From NCBI RefSeq assembly GCF_000218685.1, contig NW_006763293.1, positions 2,601,968 through 2,665,967 on the forward strand: 64,000 bases of DNA, read 5' to 3'. Position 1 is the stretch's first letter; each line of letters begins with the position of its first letter. The position numbers and the translations under genes are program-made. This document shows, piece after piece, positions 22,836 through 33,952 of this stretch. This stretch comes from Serpula lacrymans var. lacrymans S7.9 (Eukaryota; Basidiomycota; Agaricomycetes; Boletales; Serpulaceae). The notes under the pieces were generated by a model that saw only the letters and a list, made by a program, of their open reading frames with translations, had not been told where the DNA came from and did no database searches.

Positions 22836-24947
22836 GAAATCAGAGTTGACTGGGTGATCCCTCTATGAGACTGAAGCAACTGGACGCATATACTAGTAAT
22901 CGGATAAAGATCTTATCAGTATGGGAGCGTTGTAGTCTTAATCAATTGGTTACCACCTCACCGTTGCTGACCTTTTCGGCGTTAAGAAGAGTCACATGAC
23001 TAGACACGTCGCGTCAACCGAAAAATCGGTCATAGGAAGACAGGTCCCGCCGAAGGCGGGCCGTAGAAGAAGCCAGGCAGGTTCGGGGAGACTCTGGCGC
23101 ACCTAAAAACAGTCACCAAGGCACATCTCCTGTTTTCGAAGACGTGCCTCACTTCTTTCATTTTACACCCATCTCAGCCTCCTACGGTGGTCGTTTGGTT
23201 ACGGTTGGAATTTTAAACACCGCGGAACACAGCATCTTAGTATATTCAACAGCCGCTTTTATACCTCTAATTTGCCCATGCAGTGTGACCGTGATTGTTG
23301 TGAGTATCAATATTATTATAAAATGTGCTTTGCAAGTACAGGGAAAATTGGTGAAGACAAAATGTCACGAATATGGAAAGGAAAATAGTTACTACATAAC
23401 ATTTGTATGGCAAAGTTCGCAGGCAGGCCAGGGATTGAGTGCAAGGGGGTACAAGGCATATGTCAGCTGGAAATATTAGGTAAGCAGAAAGTCACGCTTA
23501 CCTATTTTGCATGCTCAGTCAACCTCAAGTGGCCAGAGTAAAAAAAAAAAATTGGGTTTTAGCTGATCTGTGGAGTGAGCATTGTGATGGAATGGATCCA
23601 GAATAGTGGCTGCAGCGTTGGACGAGATTGAGCACCCAGTGAGCGGTAGTAAGGAAAAAACCTCGTTGTGTGTGATGGTGTGACCTGTAACTAATAACAT
23701 GGCCACAGATCCGCATAACTGTGCAGTACTAAAATTTCTATGGCTGTCGCACTATAGTCAACTAACCAAGCCCCGTCATTCAGCTCTGATAGTCTGGCCA
23801 TACAATGTTGCTAATTTGGTGGTCATATCACGGTATAGCAACCCTGGTGCTGTGGATAAAACGTGAGTTTTTATTTTATTCTTGTTTTATGACTTTATCA
23901 CTTGTTGCCACAGTTGCCACCCACATTTTATGGGCAGTCACATATTGTAAGTTATTATATTATCCATGTTTACTGATTCATCCAGGTATTCTCGCTTTTG
24001 CACCGGCATTATCATCTCTTGTTTCCTGCTCGTTGATTACTTTTCTGTTTTTTCAATGTAAATATAACAAATACAGGCTACCACATATGAGAATAAGCAC
24101 AATATACTACATTTATTTTTACAGATATGGTCATGCCCTTAGGAATATTTGAAGAGACCTATCAAAATTGTTGGTCGTTGAAAGAAATCCGATGCCATCA
24201 CTGGCATTCCAACTGTAACCAAACAACCACCGTAGCCTCCGGCAACATGTCAACAATAGCTGCAGTAACAACTCAGACAATTACCTCCCTGAGTTGATGG
24301 CTACACATCTGCTGTATGACCTCTTGCGAGCCCCTTGAATGCTTCCTTCACATTGTAGCCTAACCAGGTATGTTACATCACAATCTAGGCCTATACACTA
24401 ACTTTTTTTCCGCTAGTGCTCTCGTGTGGATAGGTTGTCCTTTTTCAACAGTTCTAGAGAGCACCATCAACTGGAATCATTAGAAGATGCACAGAAAACC
24501 AGTACCATGGAGATCACACTTTCAAGTGTCCCAGGATTTAATACAGGAGGCTCATCTGTGCTCGGTTTCTCTCAATTCAAGAGGTTAGTTTATTTGGTAT
24601 GCAAAACCTCTCGGTTATCTTGATATGTCTACTCTCTTGCCTCATTGTCTCAATCCATATACATGTCACTCAATTATTTCATTTGTTCTTTATATTTTAC
24701 TCTTTTACCTCATACAGCCCAATCACATCCATTTTTCTCAATCATGTCATACATTCAATAGTAGTATAGCAGGCTAGTTGTCAAATATATACATTTATTT
24801 TCACCAGCGGGTAGAGTGACTTCACAGGGGTATGACAACAAATGTAAGCAAAAAATCAGTATAAGAGGGCTCTACTACAAAGAGGCTGCTTACCCGTCTC
24901 TCGAATCTTGTTCTGTCCTGGTAGATCATATTCCTCTGCTCATAAAA
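22836..24947. other. AT-rich segment left of the transposase gene, contents unclear
   Basis: No supported gene. A short GC hairpin (cccgcc-gaa-ggcggg) lies near 23,046-23,060. The composition resembles the DNA transposon to its right, so part of this may be the 5' portion of that element, but I could not identify its terminal inverted repeat. Confidence 0.35.
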
Positions 24948-26555
24948 TGACTGCCTTTGAACCAAGTGTTGTCAAGTTAATTTTGAAGAACAGACTTGCA
25001 GATCATACCACCCAGAATAAATTTGTTTCTGAGTGGAATGTGGGGGTAAGCCTAATAAATAGAAGGCATGAGTATGGGCCTAAACTCTCACCTAAAATAG
25101 GTACAAAGCAAGGTGAAGACCTGGTCAAGTTGTCATGGCCAGCAAGTCAGCAAGGTTCAGGAAGTACAATATGAGTGGGAAGCTCACATTGTCCAGTACA
25201 TCGACTATGTCTACCAGCAAACAAAGCTACCAGCAAATAGTAAGGCTATTTCAATAAGCCAAGCTTAATGAATGACATACCTATCTATGGGCCTCGATTC
25301 ACCCCTCCTGAGTACCTACACTTGGAAAAGCAATTATGCGACCCGAGCATCAAGCCACAAATTGCCTACCTGAAACTGCTCAGTATTATCTACCCTTTCT
25401 ATTATGAAGGAATCACACAATGCCTGAGCTGTGAAACAATGAGAAGGTCCTTTGGTGAGGGTGGACATCAACGGGGCCTAGAGAGGTCCATGGGCTTGAA
25501 CAAGAGGAGCATGCACTTGGCTATCAATTACGATGCAAGAAATGCGGGGCCTGCAATGAAGTTGATGGTGATGAAAATGGAGATTATTGCTGTGTGACAA
25601 CAAGCCACTTGTTTTGGGAGAAATGGGAATTCTGGAAGATACCTCGTCAGTATTGAAGCTGCATAATAAAGAGTACTCACCCGTTATGCATTGATAGGTT
25701 GCATCCCCATTTTTTTCAAGCGCTGTGCAGTCACATGCCAATTGTTTGATCTGTTGATCAAACTTTGACTATCAAACACATCAGCAGGCCTTGCAGAGAA
25801 TATTAAAAGTAAGTAGGAACATGCTTACCATGCATCTGGAATGCTGCTCATAGTCTAGAACATACTATAGAGTTGCATGCCCTTCATTACCACTGGTGTG
25901 TGTATGAATATTTGACTTCTTACCAAAGAAGGCGTACACGTGTAACCATCAAAGCATGTGACAACCTTGAAGAGTTTGCAGCACCAAATGACATGTGTGG
26001 TGGCAAACCAATCACCGCTGACTTAATTACCAATATGTTCCTCGAGGTAAATGACCGCACACGGAAGGCTGAGTCGTGTGACTACCTATAAACACTAAGT
26101 GGTAATGTTCTTTGTAACTCATATTAGAAACTGTTATCCTCACCATATAACCAGGGACATCATTATCACTTGACAACACCTTTAAAGTGGCTAAGAAAGC
26201 CACTGTTGTTGATGCAGATAAGGCCAGGGTTAATCTGATGAAGGGAGGCATTCTCAGTGTGATAAATGAGAGAAATGAAATACTAACCTGGGTGAGTAAT
26301 AAAACTTGTCTGAAAGCTTGTCCGAGTCACTAGCAGGTGTTTGACATCTAATAAACCAAAACAGAGACTGTGTCAGAGCAAAGCGGGTGCTGAGATCCAG
26401 GAAGCGCTCACAGGACTTAAGCATCGGTTCACACAGCAGGGACAACCATTGCCAGAAATGGTAGTAGTAGACAATTGTTGTCAGGTCCGTGGAGACATCT
26501 ACAAGGTCTTTCCCAATACACATGTTGCACTTGATGTCTTTCATCTAATTATGAG
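24948..26555 (+). pseudogene. DDE-type DNA transposon transposase, 5' part (decayed)
   Basis: Scattered exon-like pieces on the plus strand form the N-terminal half of a transposase. A zinc-binding stretch has CKKCGACNEV around 25,530. At about 26,160-26,290 SLDNTFKVAKKATVVDADK looks like the RNase H-fold strand with the first catalytic Asp; at about 26,455-26,555 VVVDNCCQVRGDI and LDVFHLIMR give the second Asp region. Several stops interrupt the frame. The exon ends at 26,555 (ATGAG) with a GTTAGT donor, and the matching acceptor is at 42,285, so the remainder of the gene is the piece at 42,286-44,061. I recognise the family as common in Agaricomycetes but cannot name the superfamily. Confidence 0.6.
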
Positions 26556-26587
26556 GTTAGTCTTGTTTTATTTTCACTGCTACTCGC

Positions 26588-26774
26588 TGTCGATGATGAG
26601 AATTGTAGTTAGAAAACCACACACAAAACAAACTAACACACAATCCTCCCAGATTCCACGGAACTTGTTTATGGGCTTTGCCTCCTAGAACAGTGGAGTG
26701 GTCTGGTTGTTCGTGGGGTGGTACGTATAAAGATCCTTCAAAGTAAAACCCAGAGGTGTATGAGTGTGGGTTTT
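26588..26774 (-). repeat. 3' tail of 1.8-kb repeat, copy B (left fragment)
   Basis: Reverse complement of the last about 190 bp of the 1.8-kb repeat (compare 28,600-28,782 and 48,830-49,013). It stops at a gtgggtttt boundary where an LTR begins; the remainder of copy B resumes at 40,461. This shows that the minus-strand gypsy element split copy B. Confidence 0.75.
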
Positions 26775-26970
26775 TGTAAAAGCCTTATCCCCTATACCGA
26801 ACTAACAGAGGGATGAAGACCTTAAATCGACAAGTAGCGTCACAAGTAATCGATTGAGAAGTAATCAACAACTAAGGAAAATATGTACATGGGTGTTCAC
26901 TATATATACGTTTCTGAAAGTCAGCCATGAGGCGCTGACTGATACAACATGCAGTAGCCATGAGGCGCTG
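26775..26970 (-). repeat. Truncated 3' LTR of the minus-strand gypsy element
   Basis: Nearly identical to the first 196 bp of the LTR at 40,087-40,460 (both begin tgtaaaagcc on the plus strand). It breaks off at gaggcgctg where copy A of the 1.8-kb repeat starts. In the element's own orientation this is the downstream end of its 3' LTR. The flanking 5 bp (gtttt) match the other side (ggttt) at four of five bases. Confidence 0.7.
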
Positions 26971-28785
26971 TCATGCACCAAAGTTGATTGGTAGCATGGA
27001 CAGGTGTCAATAACGAAGCGAATATTCAAAAAGACTCGCCTTTGCGCCACACAGGCACAGTGCCACGTGGAATAGTAATTAATATTGCCCTTTTTGAACT
27101 TGTGGCTGATCAGCACCACCTCTATTAGGCAATCCAGTCACGCTCACCTTTGCTTTTCCATCCGGTACTTTCCGCGTTTCGGCATTTCGGCAAATTTTCG
27201 CGTCGCCACTGGCTACACATTGCATTGCGCCCTCGCTTTTGTCGTTTCCCTTACTCCCCTTCCTTTGCCTAGCCCCACCATGGGCCCCTTCCTCTCCTTT
27301 TTATTCTCACCTGACGGTCGTTTCTGGGTCCCCATTCTAATCCACTTGTTTGTCACCTCCACCCTCCTCCTCCTCATCTTATTTGCACCCCCACCATTTC
27401 TGATGTCACCACTTCCTATCCGCTTCCGTCGCCGATCCGTTGACTACCACGTGCCACTGCTGATATCAGCAAAGCCCCGGCGGCCGGTCCAAATAGGGCA
27501 ACAGGTCCATCTTCATGACGTCGATCTGCCATCATATACTATCAAAACATTGGTCGCTCGTCTTGCCTGGTTGGAGCGTGGGTGGGTAATTTTTGAGCTG
27601 GAGAAGGTTCATCCCCTTGCGTTGCCCATGTTCATCGCTGTCCCATTCACTTGGGTACACTTATCTTTTGTCCATCGTCTTTGCTACAGCTACACCTACC
27701 ACACGCTGCCTGGGACTCACTTGTTCCAAATTGGAACTACTCCTCTCCCTCCCTTGTTTGATCAGGTGGTCCAACACAACCAGTCCATTGGTAAGGCCAT
27801 GGAACTGTCGGATTTGGACTAGGTGGTGGACCGGTGGCTCCAGTTTCTTTTTCTTCAGCAGAACATTCATTTACAGTGCAATTATTTTTGATTTTTGAAT
27901 CATTTTTATGGACACATATTTTTTTAGAATGCCTGACTGACAATAAAGGAACTGTGTTGATACTGATAGTGTTTTGCCTTGCCCTTTTTTTACTGCATCT
28001 TCCCATGACATCATGATTTTCCTGCTCTCTTTTTGCTATTGGACTTTACATTATGGCTGTACAAACCTGTGACATTACTCACAGCATTCATTGTTCTATC
28101 TCTTTCTTTTCCTTTTTTTGACAATCTTATCCTGTACTACCTACGCAGGATTCGTCAGCATACATTCCTTCCTTCATGTTCTTTCTCATTCTTTTTGCAC
28201 AGCTATACTGTGTATAGCCTACTTTTCTTTTACTATATAAACCCCTGTATTTTACCTTGTAAAAAAAGAACTCCAATCCAGACTTCTTCTCTACTCTCAA
28301 GTTCACTACTCTGCTACTTGTGATCCAGTGTGGTCACAACACTTACCACTTCTACCACTGTTAACTGCTATCATCGTCACTCGTCACTTTTGAAAAGTGA
28401 TTGTCATCCCCTTCGATTAGAGTCCTTCTGAGCACTACAGTTTGTGCGTCAGGAGCCTGCTATCACTGGGAACCTCGTCACCTCGTCATCCTTGTTGTTC
28501 TCAAACCTACCTTGTGCTACAATTAGCAAGGTAGTGCTCATATATACTCGTCACTAAGCACCTATCTTCTATAAATTCAACTATCCCTCCTCCTCAAAAC
28601 CCACACTCATACACCTCTGGGTTTTACTTTGAAGGATCTTTATACGTACCACCCCACGAACAACCAGACCACTCCACTGTTCTAGGAGGCAAAGCCCATA
28701 AACAAGTTCCGTGGAATCTGGGAGGATTGTGTGTTAGTTTGTTTTGTGTGTGGTTTTCTAACTACAGTTCTCATCATCGACACCG
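26969..28785 (+). mobile_element. 1.8-kb LTR-like repeat, copy A
   Basis: One of three copies (also 47,205-49,016 plus; 26,588-26,774 with 40,461-42,263 minus). It begins TGTCATGCACC and ends near CATCATCGACA, so it has TG...CA ends like an LTR. Order inside: a membrane-protein ORF (27,280-27,822), a TATA box (actatataaacccc near 28,226), then about 550 bp with TC-rich and poly-T tracts. No clean target duplication is seen. Its right end abuts the integrase of the minus-strand gypsy, which it truncates. Confidence 0.65.
27280..27822 (+). CDS. Repeat-encoded membrane-anchored protein (copy A), unknown function
   Basis: The frame is open from 27,085, but the ATG at 27,280 has a perfect Kozak context (ccaccATGG) and gives 180 residues. 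The N terminus MGPFLSFLFSPDGRF is followed by a hydrophobic helix (VPILIHLFVTSTLLLLILF), then a basic soluble domain (PLPIRFRRRSVDYH, LVARLAWLERGWVIF) ending MELSDLD. The copy at 47,516 is about 97% identical at protein level and also intact. It lies upstream of the repeat's TATA box, in the position of U3 if the repeat is an LTR. No family is recognised. Confidence 0.55.
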   Translation: MGPFLSFLFSPDGRFWVPILIHLFVTSTLLLLILFAPPPFLMSPLPIRFRRRSVDYHVPLLISAKPRRPVQIGQQVHLHDVDLPSYTIKTLVARLAWLERGWVIFELEKVHPLALPMFIAVPFTWVHLSFVHRLCYSYTYHTLPGTHLFQIGTTPLPPLFDQVVQHNQSIGKAMELSDLD

Positions 28786-31700
28786 AGATGATCTTTTCGG
28801 GTATGCCGTGGTTTCTAAATATGTGATCTCTAAACAGTCGTGCTACTCCTTCTGAGGTGATTTCCATCTGTGTGGGAATTACCTTGATCATTTTTGTAAA
28901 TCGATCTACTACTACCATTATCATTTTATACCCATTTGATTCTGGTAGTGGTCCGATCAGATCTACCAATATGATCTGCCAAGGTTTATCCGGGATCTCG
29001 TTCGGATGGAGCGGTGCTGCTTTCTTTTTATGGTCTGTCTTGATTCTTTGGCAGACCTCGCATCCATCGACGTATCTCGTGATATCTCTGTCCATATAGG
29101 GCCACCAGTATTGTCGAGTGATTAACTCTTTCGTTTTATATCTTCCTGGATGGCCTGCAACGGTAGAGTCATGGTTTTGTCTAATAATTTCTTCCCTTAA
29201 CATGGCATCCTTTGGTACATAGATCCTGCCTTTGAATACTATGCAACCGTCTTCATCAAACCATCCATCTTCTCTCCTCTCTATCTTTCCTTTCATCTTT
29301 TTTATCAATTCATCCACATTTCCTCTCCTCTTTGAGATCCATTTTGAAATCTCCAGCTCTCGTTCCTGACTGTCTGCAATTTTTTGCCTCTGTTCCGATG
29401 AGAGAGTCATCCTCACAAACAATTTCTTGTCTAGCAGTACAACGTCTTTGTTGTGATCTGATCATCTCAAAAGTAAATCTGCTTTTATATGCTTTCTCCC
29501 CGGCATATGATGTATCGTGAAATGATACTGACTCAACTCCGTCATCCACCGTGCCTGTCTCCTGTTCAACTTCCTTGGTTCTTTGAAATATAACAGATTT
29601 TGATGATCTGTCCATATCTCAAACTCTTCTTCCGCGTCTATCAAATAGTGTCTCCATTCATTAAGTGCCGTCATGATGGCAAGAAGTTCTTTGTCATAGA
29701 TCTCGTAATTGCGTTCTGTGGGATTCAACGCTTTGGAGAGGTATGCAATTGGCTTCCAGTCATCCTTTTGTCTTTGTGATAAAACAGCACCCATAGCGAA
29801 GTCACTACTGTCTGCTTCTACTTTGTATTGGCTATGTGGTACTGGGAGAGCTAACACCGGGGCTGAAGCTACGCATTGTTTCAATGTGTTAAATGCTTCG
29901 CGTTGTTCATTTCCCCAAATGAAGTCCTCTTTTCCCGTTAACTTGGTCAACGGTTTGGCTACTTCCCCGAAGCCTTCTATGAATCTCCTATAGAAATTTA
30001 CAAAGCCCAAGAATGCTTGTATGTCTTTTTTATTTTTGCATTCTGGCCATTTGCTAATTCCTTCCACTTTCACCGGGTCCATGCGAATTTCGTTTTCTGA
30101 GATGATCAGTCCCAGGTATTCTACTTCTTTTTGTTCGAAATCACATTTTTCTGGTTTAAGATAGAGATGGTTCTTTCTAAGGATTTCTAATACACGTTGC
30201 GTCGTTGCTCTGTGCATTTCTATATCCTTTGTAAATATCATAATATCATCCAGATATATGATCACCAGTCCCTCGTCTATCAATTCCTTAAAAAGGGTGT
30301 TCATCATTGTTTGGAATGTGGCGGGGGAATTTGTCAGTCCGAAGAACATGACTAATGGTTCAAATAACCCCCGATTTGTTCTGAACGCCGCTTTATGCTC
30401 ATCCCCTTCTCTCATTCGGATATTGTTATATCCCCATCTTACGTCTAGTTTTGTGAAGTATTTTGCTCCACTCAACTTGTCTACTAGTTCTCCAATCAAT
30501 GGAAGTGGATATCTATTTTTGATAGTGATATCATTTAGCTTCCTATAATCTTGAACCGGTCTTAACTTTCCGTCTTTCTTTTTTATGAAGAAGAATGGTG
30601 ATGCGAATGGGGACTTCGATGGTCTTATCCGTCCCGATTTTAGATTCTCTTTTAGGAACGCATCTAGTTCTTCTTGTTCTCCCCTTGCCAACGGATAGAT
30701 CTTGCAATCTAGGGAGTGATCTCCTGGTACTAGTTCAATTGCGTGATCCCATTGTCTCCTTTCAGGTAAGGTGTCAAATTCCTTTTTATCAAATACGTCT
30801 TTGTATTGATGAAGGTGTCTTGGTACTATCTTTTCGAATCCTCCTTCTTTTCGATCTTTGCCTGCGGCTTCTGCTAGTTTTTGTGCCATTGTGCCTTGGG
30901 CTCTAATGTGATAGTACTGATCGTCAATCGTGGCATCTTCGAAATTCTGGAGATTTACCTGTATCATCCTCTCGTCTTCTCCCAGTTCTTCGAAGAATAT
31001 TTCCGGATCCTCCTCTGGATCAGAGATTCGGATTCTCGGTCTGCATTCTTTGGTACATCTTTCAAAGGTCAACTTCGATTCTTTCCAGTCTATCTTGGGA
31101 TTGTGTTTGTTTAACCATTCATGTCCTAGAAACATTTTTCCGTTACCCAGATTGGTTACGGCAAGATGTATCTTCTCGACGTGTCCGTCAATTTCCATGA
31201 GCAGTGTTACAAATTCATTGATGGCTCCGTTCTTATTAAGAGTTCCATCTGCATTGTAAACTGGAATAGGTCTCGGTATCTTCCTTGTCTCATATCTTTT
31301 GTCTTTAACAAATTGGGAGTCGATGCAACTCCCCGTGCATCCACTATCCAATAGTGCTTCAACTGTTTCTGTTTGGAGAGTATCTAACGTAGTAAGCTTA
31401 CATTTTATGTTCATTTGATTGCCTTGGGTGCCCCTGATGTACTTTTTTGGGGAGGCAATTTCTATGATCGCTTGTATCGCTTCTACTTTTGGTAACCGGT
31501 TGATTTCTTTTATTGTTTCCCGGGTTACTTCTCTCGCTCTCTTTTTATGTGTCCAGGCACTCAGAATCCCAATGGATCTTTCTTCTTTTTGGTCTCTTAG
31601 CCTGTCTACTACCCACTCTGGGGTCCAAACTTCTGTTCTAGGTTTTTTTAAAGGGGTTCCTGACCTTTCTTCTACAGTCTCTGCTGCGTTTTCCTCTGTA

Positions 31701-31980
31701 GAGTTCGCCGCATCGGGTGTAGGAATCTTAGTATCTATCGTAAATGCTGCGCTTTCTAGCAATTTGCCCGCCGTCGGAACTGCGGATGTCTCATCACTCT
31801 GCGCCGCTTTTACTCTAGTTGCATCTTTTTTGTTTCGGATTTCTTTCTTTGTCTGGGTGGAAATAGATTTATTGTCATCCGTGCTAAAGCTGCAGCTTAA
31901 CAATTCTGAGTCATACGTGTCTACAGTCAAAGGAATAAATCGATTTGAAACGTCTTTAGGCTCAGTCGGTCGATGCGGTA
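28786..31980 (-). pseudogene. Pol polyprotein of the minus-strand gypsy (protease-RT-RNase H-integrase), truncated
   Basis: Domains in order on the minus strand: protease with LLDSGCTGSCID (about 31,340), reverse transcriptase with [10 protein letters not shown] (about 30,245), RNase H with EADSSDFAMGAVLS (about 29,800), and the integrase zinc domain and first catalytic Asp (WQIILVDLIGPLPESNGYK, about 28,960). One in-frame TGA at 29,462-29,464 splits the frame after the RNase H domain. The integrase ends at GIPEKIIS, before its second Asp, where copy A begins. Pol lies in the -1 frame relative to gag. Confidence 0.85.
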
Positions 31981-31992
31981 CCGCTGGCCTTT

Positions 31993-32901
31993 TTAAAAAC
32001 CCTCTAGGAGTTTTTCCCTTTCTTCTTTTGTCATCTTTTCTAAGAATTCTCGGACATTAAATTGTGGCTTCTTTTTTTGTGCGTCTTTGCACTCGAAGCT
32101 TCTATGTCCCTTCTCTCCGCATCGGTAACATCGTCCCTCGGTGCGGAACTTCGCTTTATCCACCTCCATTCGTTCTCCGTTACCGGTATAAGTATACCCG
32201 GTTCTGTCTCTTTTCTTCTCTCCTTCTTTCTTTTGTTCCAAATAGGATTTCTTTCCATTTTCGGAACCTTTCTTCTCTTTTTCTCTTTCTCTCCAAATAT
32301 AGTCCATTCTGATGAGTTCTCTTTTCCACTCTTGGTAATCTCTAGGAATATGCCCACCGTAGATCACCCTATCTACTAGCGGCTTATTCATATTTCTTCT
32401 GAGTAGAGATATTAGGAACTCTTCATTTATCCTATTCGTGTATCCCGCCCATCTTTTCTTTTCTTCAAACCTTTCAAAAAAGGCTTGGGCGGTTTCATTG
32501 CCCTGTTTTAGGGTCAATATTTCATTCTTGGCAGCTTCTTTTTCAAAGCTGTCCTTGAATCTTTCTTCCATTTTGTCTGTGAAATACGGCCAGCTTCCGT
32601 ATGTGTTTGTGATGTTGAGTCCCATTTGTTGAGCGTCGACCCGGTTCTCTAGCCAGTCGGTCCGAAAAGCCGCGGCTTCTCCTTCTTTCATAAAAGATAG
32701 CACGAAGCTTATCTTTTTTCTATCGTCTTTGAAATAGATGGCATCATCTTCGAAATGTAGAAGTAAGGACTCTCTAAAGGCCCTGTACTTTTTCTTATCT
32801 CCGGAGAAGTTTTCTGGCTTCTCCAATGCCGTTCTACTTCTCTCCGTTCTTTCTGGAGGTGGCGGCTGTTGCTTCTTTAGCTTTCTTTCTAAGACGCTCA
32901 C
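31993..32901 (-). pseudogene. Gag of the minus-strand gypsy, main part
   Basis: 302 codons are open, with a capsid-like region (ENFSGDKKKYRAFRESLL, ETAQAFFERFEEKKRWAGY) and one CCHC knuckle, CYRCGEKGHRSFEC. The frame continues upstream past a TAA at 32,904-32,906 to further coding sequence (KEAQLEAFVKQEVEKAVRA) up to 33,076, where the chromovirus splits it, and resumes at 39,300-39,501 (YIWIGEQRVYSQDYVFRGQ). A run of C residues near 33,006-33,016 also breaks the frame. So the original Gag was longer than 450 residues and is now interrupted. Confidence 0.8.
31996..32002 (-). promoter_or_regulatory. Canonical -1 ribosomal frameshift heptamer GGGTTTT (gag/pol)
   Basis: On the minus strand the last gag codons read GAG GGT TTT TAA. 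G GGT TTT fits X XXY YYZ, and a -1 slip enters the pol frame (TTT TTA AAA AGG), which stays open into the protease. The stop codon directly follows the heptamer. Confidence 0.7.
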
Positions 32902-33076
32902 TTCTTAGAGTGCCTCGTCTAGTTGCGATTGGTAAAGCATCCGTGTTGCTCTTACTGCCTTTTCTACTTCTTGTTTTACGAATGCTTCCAATTGCGCTTC
33001 TTTCGGGGGGGGGGAGTTTCTATTCTGGGTAATGAGTCCATCATTTCCCTGGTGAAGGCGCTGTCCGTGCTGTTGG

Positions 33077-33437
33077 TGTTACGATAACACAATTTCCGGA
33101 CATCTCCTTTCCTTTTATTTCTCCGTTTTAACTTTATACTTTAAATTGCCACGCGGCATTTCCCTTTCTCGCGCTGCGTTGCCTTTCTTTTACTTTTAGA
33201 CTTAACTCTCTCACGCAGTGGAGCTGGACATACGGGCTAGGCCAACTGTATAGTACACATGTACAAACAACCTGTAGTAGTATATAAACCCCAATAGATC
33301 CAGGAGACTCCTCAGCGAGTCCTCCTGTTGTATACCAACTAACTCACTGCAGCCCAAGGGGTATCCACTCCCCGTCTTCCACTACCTTTATAGTGTGTAC
33401 CTGTGTGCGCCAGAGTAACTAACTCTTGGTTGTTACA
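33077..33437 (+). repeat. 5' LTR of the chromovirus
   Basis: Begins TGTTACGATAACAC and ends GGTTGTTACA. TATA box gtagtatataaacccc near 33,279. It lacks 29 bp present in the 3' LTR (the ctatgacatcatcagcc... stretch). A primer-binding site was not assigned. Confidence 0.93.
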
Positions 33438-33647
33438 TTAGGACTCGCTCTTTCTACTCTCTCGCACGTGTGTGCAGAAGTCCCATCATTTGGGCACCCG
33501 GACTCCAGGGTTGGTTAGCGGTTAGGAATATCCCATATAGCAAATAGGTGCGCTCCTAGCGACGGCCTTGTAGTGCTTCGGGAGAAGAACCCAAACCTTC
33601 GAATACGCGGCCCCCAGCGTTAAGGGGAGTACTTAGCTCAGCAGTCG

Positions 33648-33812
33648 GTGTGGAACCACTGTTGATTAGATTTAAAAATACAAAAAACTTCACTTTCGAA
33701 TACCTCTGACCAGGCCGGGCACTTGCCTCCGCCAGTCTGGAGAAGGGTTGACAGCTTAACAAGCGGACCACCCCCTGACAACCGTTCGGACCAGGGTTTA
33801 TTACAAATACAT
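33648..33812 (+). promoter_or_regulatory. Conserved 5' leader element shared with the minus-strand gypsy
   Basis: About 160 nt of the untranslated leader are clearly related to 39,660-39,819 (minus strand), which occupies the same place between LTR and gag in the other gypsy. Shared blocks include ggtgtggaaccact, cctctgaccaggccg and tgacagcttaa-aagcgg. The surrounding leader and the gag genes are far more diverged. A cis-acting RNA role (packaging, dimerisation or translation) is inferred. Confidence 0.55.
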
Positions 33813-33952
33813 TTTATATACCTTTTCAAATACTATAGTGTGGGTAGTCGGAGATTGAGATCCGATACTCAGCTGGGAAGAGGTTGATCCGCAGATAGCA
33901 AGCGGGGACCCCCAGTTACCTACTTTTACGTTACATCAGAAAACAAGTCGAC

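Larger units (their letters stand above)
28786..33076 (-). mobile_element. Minus-strand Ty3/gypsy retrotransposon, left (pol-gag) part, defective
   Basis: Holds most of gag and pol of an element whose 5' LTR and leader lie at 39,300-40,460, beyond the inserted chromovirus. The integrase is cut at 28,786 by copy A of the 1.8-kb repeat. The element as a whole spans 26,775-40,460 including later insertions. Confidence 0.8.

Noticed and set aside
31419..32060. 213-codon plus-strand ORF
   Set aside because: It is the antisense shadow of the minus-strand gypsy gag/pol; composition mirrors the coding strand and no motif is present.
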